This document shows positions 23,086-34,950 of a stretch of DNA of 64,000 bases, one piece after another. The DNA comes from Acorus gramineus (Eukaryota > Streptophyta > Magnoliopsida > Acorales > Acoraceae): contig CM060852.1 in the NCBI GenBank assembly GCA_030737835.1, forward strand, positions 20,569,868 through 20,633,867, given 5' to 3'. The notes beneath the pieces were generated by a model. That model worked only from the letters and a program-made list of their open reading frames with translations. It was not told where the DNA came from and searched no databases. Each line of letters starts with the position of its first letter. The first letter of the stretch is position 1. The translations under genes were made by a program, and so were the position numbers.

Positions 23086-24221
23086 GTTGGTTTCGGTTTG
23101 GATGTTTCCTTTAAATTTAAAGCTCCAACTCCTTTTTTCTGTCCTTTACCAGTTGTAATATTTAATTAAACTAAGCTAAGATTCAAACAGTGCTCAATCT
23201 GACCTGATATAACGCGTAAAATACTCCACAGATAGACTCAATCATTAAAACGGTTAGGGTCGCGTATGGATCCACCCTGAACCGCTCCTATGGACCAATG
23301 GACTCACACCTATCAAAAAGACCTGGTATCCAATGCTTATTGTATGTGGTCCCTAACCCAACCTAACTCCACTACCCAAAGGCCCATGTTAAACTGCACC
23401 TTAGGATGATTGGATCAGTTTAGTTTGTGTGCAATTGAAATCGCATCGTAGGCTTGGGCCTCTTCTTGGGACGATTGGAATCGAGTCGATAGCCTATCTA
23501 CTCCCCGACCACGCCCCTTAGTTTTCTTTGTTTTTTGTATTGTAAAATTTTCCTTGTTTTCCTTTTTACTTAATCTGTATCGTCTTATTCCCATTCAGAT
23601 ATGTACTAACTCTTTTTTAAATGAAATCGATTGATCGCAGCAGTCTACCTTGATTAAAAAAAAACAATTCTACAACAATTACAACAAAAACCAGAGAATA
23701 AAGATGAAAATAAGCAACAATATTAGATAGAATTTATAAATGAAAATATAAAAGACGATAGTAGGGAGTATATAAATGAAATTGCAATAAGTGTGACTGA
23801 TATTACCAAAAAACAAAAAAAATAGACAATTTCAATTTTATATCACAAATTAAACAGTTCAAATCTGATCTAAACATTTTTCATTCACCCTATCTGATCC
23901 AGGTTGGACCCAGAAACCTGGCTATCCCAAACCCTCAACCCAAACTAAATTGGGTTCGAGTTTGTTCAGTTTCAGGTTAAATCAAATCGCCAAAATCCCA
24001 ACCTTAATCCATCCAAAAGTCCAATTGAGTTGAATTCAATCTACCCAAGTCGTACCAAACATTGACCCAATAATTTGCACTATTCAACCAACGATCCATG
24101 CAAATAGAGAACTACGTTATTGATCTCAAACCAATTAACATGAACCAAAGACCTGGATTAAAGCTCTTACACATAGGTTAAACAAAACTGAGCAGTTACA
24201 TTTTACATTAGAAGAATTTGA
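23086..24221. other. 3' flank of the CHID1-like gene
   Basis: Mixed AT-rich sequence downstream of the minus-strand CHID1-like gene; no exon or repeat could be bounded. Confidence 0.5.
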
Positions 24222-27200
24222 TCAGAGGAGATCGAAAAAGTAGTCCAAACCTTGCCCGATTTCCCATATGGAGAGACCGGCTCCCCATACGCGCGCCTCA
24301 TCCAACCTTACAGAGATTGACATGAGAGATGGATAGAACACCGCGTGCTTTATATTGTTTTCTAAGTAGATGAAATAGTGTTCTGCACTCTTTTCCTCCC
24401 ATTGGAGTTTGGGTTTGTGGTTTTCCAACACAGACAAGTAGTCCCTACCTGTTATAGCTCCACCACCAGAACCTTGAGTAAAAACAATGATTTATCAGGA
24501 TCCATATATGTTTTGCCAGTAAAAACAAATAATTGACTAGATGGAGAAACCTCACAAAAAAAAAAAAAAAAAAAATTCAACTTGACAATGCTCGAAATTT
24601 CTTGTTTCAAAACCGGATCGATCGAGGGGAACTATAAAATTATCCATACTATGGAAATAGCATCTATCAAACCCTGCAAGGCAACAGGCCTAATCTGCAG
24701 CCATGAGTAAACCTGTCAATGGTTTAGATACTGATCAAATAACTTAATTTCTGTATCAACTCAAAAATTTCATGGATATGGATATTTATATTCGCATTCA
24801 ATCTTTTTTAAACTTTAAAAAGTGATACTTATATTTTTCGGATAATAACATGTAAATGTAGAAAATTAGTTGAGGTGCCATAAGAGGGACAAGAGATGGT
24901 AAAATCGGAAAGACTTCTCATCTCTTTTAGAGATTGTATATAAGAATATAGGGATTATTTAATTTTAAGGATTATAATTAATCATATAACTATATAATAT
25001 AACCGAATTTAAACAATAACACAAACATTTATTATTTTATAATATATCGGATTCATTTTTTTTTTTATCGTATACCATGATATCAATATCTACTTTTAAA
25101 TCATTCCAAAAACTTGAATGTCAAATCATTTCTAATTTTTCAAATACGGATATTTTTCAGATTTTTAACAAACTTGAGCATGAGTATTGCTACCAAATTA
25201 CAGAATGAAGAATATGCAAGTTCTAATATAGCTCTATTTAGTCATGAAATCAAGAGGGGAAGCCATTGCTGATGATGGATTATTCTCTGTATCTTTTTGT
25301 TCTGATACTTAAAAAGTTAAACTCATTCAAGAATCAACAGTTGAGACGTAATGTAAGGATGCATCAAAGCACACACCTGAAAGCATGAAATCGTTCCCGT
25401 AGAAATTGATGCCAAGGAAAACCTTACGCGCGCTGCTCTGAGAAACATCTTCAGTGTCACCAAGAAGCAACTGCAGGCAGGATTGAATCCACTTCAGAGG
25501 AGCATTCGGGCCGGGACTTTGGGGGCCCGAATAGTCATAAGTCATAAGTGAAAAACCATCCACATCGTCCATCAATTGCTGAAGGTCATGAGGTCCGAAG
25601 TCGTATTCTTTAAGATCTTCTGAACGAGGGGCGGGGATCACATATACCAACTGCAGATGGCGATTGGTGTCGGACGATGAGCTTGTTGAATGCAAGGCCT
25701 GTGCCAGTCTCTTGATAAACCTTAGTGCCTTTAATCATACAGAAGAAAATCATGAATTTAGAACTATGAATCTTCTGCCAAATGATCATCTTTAGAAAAT
25801 TATTTGACTCATACTACTACATGGATCTCTAAAAATTATAAGAACCAAAACAAGCAAATCAAAAAACTATGTATTGCCCATAAGGAGACTAGATCTTGAA
25901 ATTATGAAACTGTATCCAAATGTGTTCCTTAACAAATATTTTTTTCCAATGTTATTCTGATACCTTTCAAATTATTCTTCAGAATCAACTAAATTCTCTT
26001 CAAAATCCATACATTCACTTAAATAGAAAAACCAACCATCAAAGATATAATCATAAAATTAGATTAAATTCCCTATTTTATTGAAGACACCCTAATGGAT
26101 TTAAATACTAAATCCAACAGTCATGATTTGCCTAACTTAAATCAAAATGAACCCCAATAACAAAAATATCCAAAATAACAAAGAAATTCATAGCCTCATT
26201 TCCCACCACACTATCATGAGTTTCTTGGAAAAAATAGGACAATATTTGCTTCTAGCCAATAAATTTCATATTTTAATTTTTACTATTATTTCTACTAGTT
26301 TTACTATTTCTTCCACTAATACTATTCTAAAGAGATGGGATACATAGAGAACTGTCAAACAATAGGGAAACTGATGTATATGATAATATTTTTTAAATGG
26401 TACATTGGATACAAAAAGGAAATAATATCATGCAGATAGAAATTAAAGAGCTTGTAAATACCAAATGACGCATATCCGGGTCATGCAGAACACCATACGC
26501 TGCCCATCGTGACCAAGATTCCAGCACAACACCATCATATCCCATGTCCCTATACAAATAAAAAAGTACATATGTATGAGAAGAAATGACATTATCTTCA
26601 ATGCTGTGAATGAGAAATTGTACCCAGAAAGGAAGAAAAGAGTGGTGACAGAGAGCTTACTTGCACTCTGTCACTATGTGCTCAATTGCCTTGTTTTGGT
26701 GCTTCTTCTTTGCAAGTAGCTGTGCAGGAGGCATTTCGAGAACAACTCTAGGTAACACCTATTAAACGAAGGAAGGTGAATGAATTTTGCATTATTCAAA
26801 CAAAGAGAAACCCAAAAAGATAAGACAAAAAAATGTTAGGACGAAATAGATATTCATGTGTTTAGTAGCTTCTATAAATGGTGACCTGAATATAAACATG
26901 AAGAACAATTTGAAATACAAATGGCGGAACATTAGCATCTGATAATGCATGGTCTCTGTTGAGGAAGAAATTTTGAACAAGTGAAATTCCAAAATCCAGA
27001 AACAGGTGACAATAAATTTTGATCTATGCAATGGGAAACACTCATCAATCAAAAGTACATGCTGGAGACCTAAATTAAACAGATTCCAGAAACATGACCT
27101 GTTTGCTCATTAGAAAAGGGTATGCGATTTACGAAATCCCAATCTATATGTTTCTTAATCAAATTAAGCAGAACACTATATAACAAAAGCTGGCACACAG

Positions 27201-29634
27201 ACATGGGTATTTTATCATTACTTAGGGTGTCTCAGACAATTTGCGTACATGTCAGACACTGATACAGATATATGACCTTGATACATAAGTTGTGGCAACC
27301 TTATAAAGATGCATGTTATCCATGGATACCTAAGGTGGGTACATTTCACCAACAAATTTTAACATCATAGGCAAATCTAATTATGCCACACATGAAACAT
27401 AGCATAGGGCATTTACATCTTTCTTGCTTGTATTACATTAATAAATCCAAGATCATATAAATGGAAGATATCATTTAAATAACTGACATGACCATGTCTT
27501 CACATTCTACCTTGCAATCAAGTCTAATGTAAAATAACTACAATAACATATTCCCAAACAATTGATCTCAAAATAGAGGCAGAAAGTAACAACATTATTG
27601 TAGATCATACAAGAGATTTCCCATTAGCTCTTATATCAGAAATCCATCCTGAATCCGCATTATGCCGTCCTTCCAGAACCAAATTAGCCCCTTCACTAAA
27701 AAAGAAAAAAGCATTAGCTAAGAGAAATAAGAAAGCTAGAGCATGAATGGCCACTTATCCTGTTGTTCAACTAAACAAATAATCACAAGAAAGTGAGTTG
27801 GCATCCATTATTTCCCCAAACCTCTTCAGCTCATACCACACTGGTGAAAGGTGGGTCAACTTAGAAGAGAACCTCTTGGCCATCTCATAACCTTTGGAAT
27901 TCCTGCACAACCCATACCGCATAAACATCTTTTAAACGAACATAGTAATGAAGATCAAATGAGAATAACAAAAACCCTTCTCAACCAATCACCATTTTGC
28001 CACCAAGACCCTTCTCATTACCTAGTTGTACAAAAAAAGAAAAAAAATAGTGGATAAATTAAATGAATATGGTCAACTAGTAATCTCAAATTCCTTGACA
28101 AGGAAAATTGGGGCTCGGATATGATCAAATTGTAAACCAAGTAACCAACTATGAACTGATGTTCCTCATTAAACAAGATTTCAACTTATAGAAACAGGCC
28201 TGTATGGGCATGTTTTGACAGATATCTAATTAACTCAGTAGTCCCACTCCAAGTTCCACATAGCACTCCCTAATTTTCAAATGCTCAATATCACTATAAC
28301 ATCTGAAACTCACCCAGAGGGAAATTCAAACCACACGAGTGCACAGTTGCATCTAGCTACATCACGCTAGATTTAGCCCCCGTTTGGATTCAACCAAACA
28401 TAGGCTTAAAGAAATAAATCACTTGTTAGCACTGAATGATTATCTAAATTATTATAAGTCACATTAAAATCAAGTCAAAGAGTATTTTAAGGTAACATTT
28501 AAAAACGCGTTTAGAAAAGAACTTTTCACCAAAAAAATTGCTTCCAGGAAGTATACTTCCATTAGATTCCTAAAAAGCTCCCGTTGCCATTGTTCAATTT
28601 TTCCAAAAGCCGGAATCACCAAAGGTGTTTGGAAAATACATTTAAATTAAGTATGACTATTAGAAAAGCATAATCATCCAAATATGTTCCCAAATGCTAC
28701 AGAAAATTTCACATACAATCTTAAGGCAGGCCTTGTTTGGAAGCGATTTTCAAAAACACTTTATTCTCTAAATATAATAATGGTCGATTCTCCAAAAGTT
28801 ACTCTGAACTAGCTTTTTCATAAAATAAATTTAGCCCCCATTTGGATCTGTGTTTGAAAAGCGAAATATTACCTAGCGAACACATGTTCATCACCTTCTT
28901 GTTTTTTCAGGGCAGAAAAATCCAGCGATTGAAAAGATAACAAAACAAAGTTTTCTAATAGCTGAGTTTGAAACACTGGATTTTAAGAATCAAACATTTC
29001 AACCGCATGTTCAAACTCAGCCTTAGTTGACAAATAAAACACAAAAGCCAAAAAATTTGAAACAAAAAACTGAAGTTGAAAAACATATAATCTAAACCGA
29101 TTATCTAAAATTTTAATTTACAAAAGCAAAATCAGTTTGACAATTAGTTCCAAAAGAGACCTAAAAAAAACTCGGATGAAACACGAAACACGAACCATGG
29201 AGTCAAATATGCGAGTACGGGATTCAGAAACTCCCGCCGAGTCGCATTCGCCGACGCCTTTGAATTCTCCTGAAAACCTTGGAACAAATTTTTTAGGGTA
29301 TGGTGAGATGTAAAGCATAGATTTTTAAAAAATCCAAAAAAATAAAAAAAAAAAATTATACATTGAGGATCTCTAGATATGCGATGTCGGGCTTCACGAG
29401 TCCCCTCTCGTACACGGAGAGAGACGTATCCGTATACGGATCGTATAGGGAACGGTATACGAGGAGGGATACGACGGGGAGGAGTATTAGAGAGAGAGAG
29501 AAGAAAAGGAGGGAGGCGATCGACCGGGCCGGAGAGGCCAGGTCTCCGGTCCTCGGATTTCGATTTTCCGGACCGGACCGGACGAGCCGGTTCGAACCGG
29601 CGGTGGCGGTTCGGCGGTCTCGCTTCCTCGGCAT
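24222..29634 (-). CDS. Chitinase domain-containing protein 1-like (GH18), membrane-anchored
   Basis: Eight exons (high to low): 29634-29362, 29269-29196, 27902-27822, 27695-27611, 26758-26661, 26549-26462, 25728-25377, 24472-24222. All junctions are GT-AG and in phase; the product is 433 residues, usual for plant CHID1 homologues. Start Met precedes a basic segment and a hydrophobic helix at about 39-60 (signal anchor), suggesting a type II secretory-pathway protein. The GH18 barrel follows: [11 protein letters not shown], then YDGVVLESW with Glu214 at the catalytic position of the GH18 DxxDxDxE motif, LMTYDYSGP (about 294-302), GINFYGNDF, and the C-terminal [16 protein letters not shown] typical of CHID1. 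Vertebrate CHID1 binds glycans; the plant enzyme's substrate is unknown. Exon 1 is GC-rich. The 1.3-kb intron 2 holds Harbinger-like MITEs. An upstream in-frame ATG at 29808 would add a non-conserved leader and was not chosen. Confidence 0.93.
28376..28830. repeat. Harbinger-like repeat ends in intron 2 of the CHID1-like gene
   Basis: A terminus tta-gcccccgtttggattc begins at 28373-28376, and another, ttaaggcaggccttgtttgg, occurs at about 28721. Their partner ends could not be paired with confidence, so only the presence of PIF/Harbinger-type sequence is claimed. Confidence 0.4.
28834..29022. mobile_element. Harbinger-like MITE in intron 2 of the CHID1-like gene
   Basis: Left end gcccccatttggatctg and right end tgttcaaactcagcc are imperfect inverted repeats, each flanked by tta (28831-28833 and 29023-29025). 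189 bp with no ORF. Confidence 0.55.
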
Positions 29635-29838
29635 CCTCGGCCGGGGACGAAGCGAGGGGAAGAAGAAAAATCGGCAAAAAATCGCCGTGAGTGGCGGTGG
29701 AAAAGGAAAACTTAACGGGTTCGGATCTGGGTTTATAAGATGTGTAAGCCCATGACCATCGTGGGTTAGTCTGAGCTGGGCCGGGTGAGCCCATTGTGGA
29801 ACACACACGAAAAAACATTATGGAAAAGGATATTTAAT
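29635..29838 (-). promoter_or_regulatory. 5' leader/promoter side of the CHID1-like gene
   Basis: GC-richer DNA immediately upstream of the minus-strand start at 29634. The frame stays open upstream but the encoded residues (Pro/Phe/Leu rich) are not family-like, so it is taken as leader. No TATA box stands out. Confidence 0.4.
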
Positions 29839-30102
29839 GTTACCTCCAGCCCCATTTTCAGCCTCAATTCCAATATGCATGTGTTTCAAATTTTTTAAAA
29901 GTAGTATACATCATCTAATGGGGTATATGCTTTTATAAAAAATAAAGCATATACTCCAATGAGTTGCATGGATGTATTCATAGAAAATGTAAAAAAATTC
30001 TTTCAAAGTACATGACTTGTTAACGTGAGTATATGTGTCGACACAAATCTATTGACGCATATAGGGTTGGAATTGGGGTTGGAAATGGATCTGGGTGTAA
30101 CA
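29839..30102. mobile_element. Small TIR element (MITE)
   Basis: Ends tgttacctccagccccatttt..caattccaatatgc and the reverse of gcatatagggttggaattgg..aaatggatctgggtgtaaca are inverted over about 45 bp with gaps. No ORF; no clear target duplication. Confidence 0.5.
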
Positions 30103-31926
30103 GCATGTTAAGACTCAATCATATTTAATAACCAAAATTCAAATCACACGTGTTTTTACTTTTATTTTTTTAATAATAAAAATCATTTAATGACACATGT
30201 GCTTTGACAATAAAAAAAAAAGTGTATGTCGCTTCATTTCGAGTTGAATGAACTCATTTTTAGTAAGTATAAAAAAATATTTTTAGTAAGCATATACATC
30301 GTCTAACGAGGTATATATTTTACTAGATTTCTAATGAGACATATAAAACTGTGTTTAACAGCACTGAAAACATATATACACATGTGAAAGCATGTATCAT
30401 TAATGGAGTTAGGGTGTCCAGTACCTAATTGATTCCATTCAATACGGTGGTCAATGATGATTATAAAGATATCTAAAAGTATCACAGAGATTAGATCCCA
30501 GATGATTTGATTTGAGGGCTTCTAATATATATGCTTGTCAGTCAAAAAAACGTGATATTTTATTAAATCTTTGAATAGGCTGTGTGTGGTTATTTGAAAT
30601 GAAACTATGAAGGTTGGTAGAGAAATCCTGGCCAGTTTTCTTTTCATAGTTTTTTATGCAAGTCTTCTTTTTATAGTTAAAATAAACATATGGTTGAATG
30701 GAATCAATAATTATCAATTGAATGGAATCAATATTGATCAAGTCGGTGGTTTAGACAGAGGTCCTAATTGAAGAGAAATGTCATTTTATATTTTATGTCA
30801 AACAAGTCAATCAGAGCTCCAGGTTCTAAAAACAGAGTTCATCTAAATGGACATTTCGTTGTCACGGTTCCATCTTTGAAAAGATCAAGATATAAATCAT
30901 TTACATAGAGTAAGTGAATTCAATGAATAGAGTTTCTTCATTGGTCTTCATATGGTATAACTGACTCGCTTAACTCAATAACATTCATTGACTTTAAATT
31001 TATTTTACTCTAACATCTTCAATTAGTCATGTCAATTATAAAAAGATTCTGATCATGTGACTCAAAATTTGACAAATTTATTTAACCAACCCACCAATAA
31101 AACTAATAAAAATGACATGTTATCCTTGTACTTTTGAGCTGGTTTAAAATGATGAATTATCTTCTTTTATTGGCTAAGGTCAAATTTTAGATCATATTTT
31201 ATATTGTCAATCATGCATTTTATTTCTATTAAAAAATAAATTGAGTTTAATATATATATATATATATAATTGCTTTAATTTTATCCATTTTTTTGGTATT
31301 ATCACGGACTTGATAGCTATAGCAATTAGGTAGTCTCCATCGAAACTTATAAATAATATTAAAATTGATGGTATTTTGACTTAGTTGTTTTTTATGCATG
31401 TGTGACAAATTATTATTGGAACCATAAAAAAAGAACTACGTGGTGGCCACCCCAAAGAAAATGAAAAAAGAAAAATTATAACTTAAATTAAAATTAATTT
31501 GATCCTTATTTAGTTAGCCATCAATTTATGTACATATGATTAAAAATGTTAGAAATATCACATTTTAAACAAAGATCACAGGAGACCAAATTAAATCCAA
31601 TTTTTCATCCCCAACAAAAAGAACATGTCATTCTTATCTTTTTAATGTCTTTGTGTGTTATCACATGTTAAACAAATTTTAGGTTAATTATAACATATTT
31701 TGGATAGGTCAAAGATGTAGTTTATAAATAGCTATTTTATTTATGGGACTTTATAGAAAATTGTACATGACTTTTATGATAACATTTGTTGATTGATACC
31801 TGCATCGTCTCACATGCGATGGAGTTTAATTTGTGTTGTCTTTGTGTACCGACCTATTTAGAAATCAAGTTTTCATGAATAGCAATCTTATGTTACGATC
31901 TAATATGTGGTCCTAGTTTATTATAA
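30103..31926. other. AT-rich intergenic region
   Basis: About 30110-30360 resembles the MITE family carrying catcgtctaacgaggtatata (compare 18945-19160 and 46433-46709). A (TA)n run lies at about 31250-31267. No gene. Bases 31918-31926 are the target duplication of the next element. Confidence 0.5.
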
Positions 31927-32648
31927 AGGTTAAATGCATATAACCCCTTGAAAGTTAGCATATATCCATAAATCCCCATCATTTATGCGAATATCCATAT
32001 AACCCCCCTGAATGTTGACATGGTTAAACATTTAACCCCCTTGGTTAACTTTCCGTTAAATAAAAGGAATATTCCAAGAATATTCTGTCGGCCGTTAATT
32101 CATATATTCATATAACCCTCTGATTTCTTCAAAAAATTCAAAAGGACCCACTTTCTGATTTCACATATTCATATAACCCCTTATTTTATACAAAAAATGC
32201 AAAAGGACCCACTTTTCTTTCTTCTTCGCTATTTTTTTTTACTGTTGTCATAGTTGTGTATATAAGCCTCATTCGATCTTCTTCTTCCCTCTGATTTCTT
32301 CAATTCTTCTTCTTTTTGCCATGGTTGTGACGACGAGAGAGAGTAGAAGGATGAGACAGACGGTGGCGACGACAGCAGCAATGATGATGAGAGGCTCAAT
32401 GGGGACGTTTGCAACGGCGACTAGGGTTTTTTTATTTGGGAGAGATTCACTTATGTTAAAATGGTGAAGGGGTATATCAGTCTTTTTATATGTTAGGTTA
32501 ACTTAACCACTGGAGTTGCTTGGCAAGATAACGATATGGGGGTATGCGTATTAATCGATACAAATGAGGGGGTTATATGGATATTCACAAAAATAAAGGG
32601 GTTTTATGGATATACGCTAACTTTTAGGGGGTTATATACATTTAACTC
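31927..32648. mobile_element. Mutator-like MITE with intact 9-bp target duplication
   Basis: The 9-bp sequence ttattataa flanks the element exactly (31918-31926 and 32649-32657). The left end aggttaaatgcatataacccc is inverted at the right end as gggggttatatacatttaactc, and inverted similarity continues inward (gttagcatatatccataaatcccc against ggggttttatggatatacgctaac). The subterminal region at about 32270-32420 is GC-richer and pyrimidine-rich; the minus-strand frame there is Ser/Leu low complexity and not a gene. No transposase. It ends about 590 bp upstream of the I9 inhibitor start codon. Confidence 0.85.
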
Positions 32649-32657
32649 TTATTATAA

Positions 32658-33149
32658 TTATAGTCACAAGACTCCAAACATGAACCCCATATGATCCCAA
32701 CTGCCAATCCAATAGCAAACTTTAGGCTCCACCACATTTAAAAGATGGTACAAGTCAAGCCATGCATCTTTTAAGTCAAAGGATGCCGGCTTGTATTAAC
32801 AGAAAATGATTCACATTAATCAGTTTAATGAATCAGGTCTACATGGATAACAATCCTATTCAGAAAACGATAGAATGATATGTATTATTCTTATTAGTTT
32901 AAAATCAATTTGGTCATCAATAGATCATGATTTTATGTTGATACATTGTCATGTAATACACATTCATTAGGCTACGCAAGATTTATTAGTCTACGTGCAG
33001 AGCTTTGGTGTGTGCATGAAAGAGACCATAGAAAAGGTGTGCAAGTTTTTTTATTATTGAATTATCTTCAACATCCAGTTTGTGACAAAAAAAATGTGGA
33101 TTTCATTGAAACTTCACTTCATATCCATGACCCACCCACCCCCTCTATC
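32658..33149. other. Upstream region of the I9 inhibitor gene
   Basis: Non-repetitive AT-rich DNA between the Mutator-like MITE and the core promoter of the I9 gene. A C-rich stretch (cccacccaccccc, about 33131-33143) sits just before the TATA box. Confidence 0.45.
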
Positions 33150-33157
33150 TATAAATA
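33150..33157 (+). promoter_or_regulatory. TATA box of the I9 inhibitor gene
   Basis: TATAAATA preceded by a C-rich pyrimidine stretch, 86 bp before the ATG. With transcription starting about 30 bp downstream, the leader would be about 55 bases, normal for a small plant gene. Confidence 0.55.
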
Positions 33158-33235
33158 AAGACCATGCAAGTTCATGCTTTGCATATACTTGCCAATAAGT
33201 GTACAAAAGAGTAAATTTTGAGTCTCCAGTTTGTG

Positions 33236-33729
33236 ATGGCATTAGAAATGTATTTCGTATTCATGAACTTTGATCCTGAGTACGAGTGCCTAAAGGCGGA
33301 CCGGTCTGTTATTATTCTCTTTCTTGTTTTATATATATATATATATATATATATTCATATTTACAAATTATGATCTTCAAATAGAACCAAAGAAGGATGT
33401 CATCGCCTGGACACATATTTGAGCAACAAACACAAAGAATTGCTCGCCAAGCTCTTCGAGGCGGGGACTTATACAAAGAAAACATCGTTGGCCATAGTCG
33501 ATGGTTTCGCCGTTGAAATTACTGATAATCAGGTAATGCAAGTTGGTTTTGATGCATTTTTTTATTTTTATTTTTATTTTTAGTCAGCTGGTTTTCTGTG
33601 TTTGATATATGTTTTCATCAAATATTTTGACATGTTTTGATGGTTTTGTTTGCATGAATATTGTAGGCGGAGGTGCTCAGGTCTGTAAAAGAGGTGAGGC
33701 TGGTAGAGAAGAACCAGGAGCTGGTTTGA
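33236..33729 (+). CDS. Stand-alone inhibitor I9 (subtilisin propeptide-like) protein
   Basis: Three exons, 33236-33303, 33385-33532 and 33667-33729, encode 92 residues. This is only the I9 fold, which in plant subtilases acts as propeptide chaperone and inhibitor; free-standing versions such as Arabidopsis SPI-1 inhibit subtilases in trans. The fold is complete: first strand YFVFMNF, the helix LDTYLSNKHKELLAKLF, then TYTKKTSLAIVDGFAVEIT and the closing strand VRLVEKNQELV. No signal peptide is visible (the start is Met-Ala-Leu-Glu), so export is unexplained, as for other members. There is no S8 protease domain downstream. Both junctions are canonical; intron 1 (81 bp) has an (AT)n microsatellite at about 33331-33354. 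The phase-matched exons and intact frame argue against a pseudogene. A Mutator-like MITE ends about 590 bp upstream. Confidence 0.9.
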
Positions 33730-34244
33730 GAATCCATGTAAACAAAAAGGAGAATATTAAACATAGGATGTTTGTGTATGATTTATATGTGTATATATGA
33801 TGTGCATGCTATTAAGGTTAATTAGTTTGACTTTGCCCATAGATTTATTACTTTAACTTTTCCTGTTTGGGAATGTCGAATGGGGTGTTCTATGTATGCG
33901 TTATATGAAATTATGTTATTTCCTTTCAATCTACTCTATTGAAATAATTAAGGAGGCTCGTATATATGTCCCATCATCTGTTATCACCTCTTATAAATTA
34001 AATAAGATGCACACATATCAAATTGTTTTTTTATTTTTTATAAATCATTAATCAGATTTTATTCGTCTTTTATCCATAATTTATTCATGATCAACCAAAC
34101 AACAAAAATTTCATTATTACATTTATCAACAATAATAACTAAAAACGCAACAAAATTAAATGATTTATTCCACTATATTGGAATTTATCTATCCCAAAAT
34201 AATTTATGTCACTATCCAAACTGTGGTTAGATGATGTTCTCATC
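33730..34244. other. 3' flank of the I9 inhibitor gene
   Basis: AT-rich untranslated and intergenic sequence. No further exon is seen. Confidence 0.5.
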
Positions 34245-34247
34245 TAA

Positions 34248-34947
34248 GGCCCCGTTTGGTTGCGCGTTTGGACGCGCTTTTGCTTTTTGAAAAGCTGAAA
34301 AGCTAAAATCGTGCAGCCAAACGGGGCAGCTTTTTACAGAATCGGAAGCTGAATTCCTTTTAATTTTCCCTCGAAATCTGTGTTTTAAAAAGCTCAGAAA
34401 CAATGTTTTTTTGTCGGAATCGATTTTTTGAATTGAAAAGCAACTTTCTCTACCAAACATTAAACTCCTTTCAAATATTGATTCCTGAATTAAAAAAAAA
34501 AAAACATCCTAAAAAAGTCAAGGTCTAAAATCATCTTAAAAAGCAGCTTTATTCCAAAAGCTACTTTTCAATCTGTGTTTCCAAACAGACCCTAAGATAT
34601 CTAAGAGTCCGTTTGGAAACACAGATTGAAAAGCAGCTTTTGGAATAAACCTGCTTTTTAAGATGATTTTAAACCTTGACTTTTTTAAGATGTTTTTTTT
34701 TAATTCAGGAATCAATATTTGAAAAGAGTTTAATGTTTGACAGAGAAAGCTGTTTTTCAATTCAAAAAATCGATTCCGATAAAAAAAAACGTTGTTTTTG
34801 AACTTTTCAAAACACAGATTTTGAAAAAAAAAATTAAAAGGAATTCATCTTCTCATTCTTTAAAAAATTATTCTGTTTAGCTACACGATTTTAATTTTTT
34901 AACTTTTCAAAAAATAAAAACGCACCCAAATGGACAATCAAAGGACC
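34248..34947. mobile_element. Two Harbinger-like MITEs in inverted orientation (700-bp hairpin)
   Basis: Arm A (34248-34592) starts ggccccgtttggttg and ends tttccaaacagaccc. Arm B (34605-34947) starts gagtccgtttggaaac and ends caatcaaaggacc. B is the reverse complement of A over nearly its whole length, with substitutions and small indels. TAA triplets lie at 34245-34247, 34593-34595, 34602-34604 and 34948-34950, matching the PIF/Harbinger duplication; the 6-base centre gatatc is itself a palindrome. If transcribed, it would fold into a very long hairpin. No ORF. Confidence 0.75.
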
Positions 34948-34950
34948 TAA

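Noticed and set aside
29363..29755. Plus-strand frames of 103-130 residues opposite CHID1 exon 1
   Set aside because: Arg/Gly-rich antisense shadows of a GC-rich exon that is conserved on the minus strand.
32229..32414. Minus-strand Ser/Leu-rich frame
   Set aside because: It lies wholly inside a Mutator-like MITE with intact target duplication and has no recognised domain.
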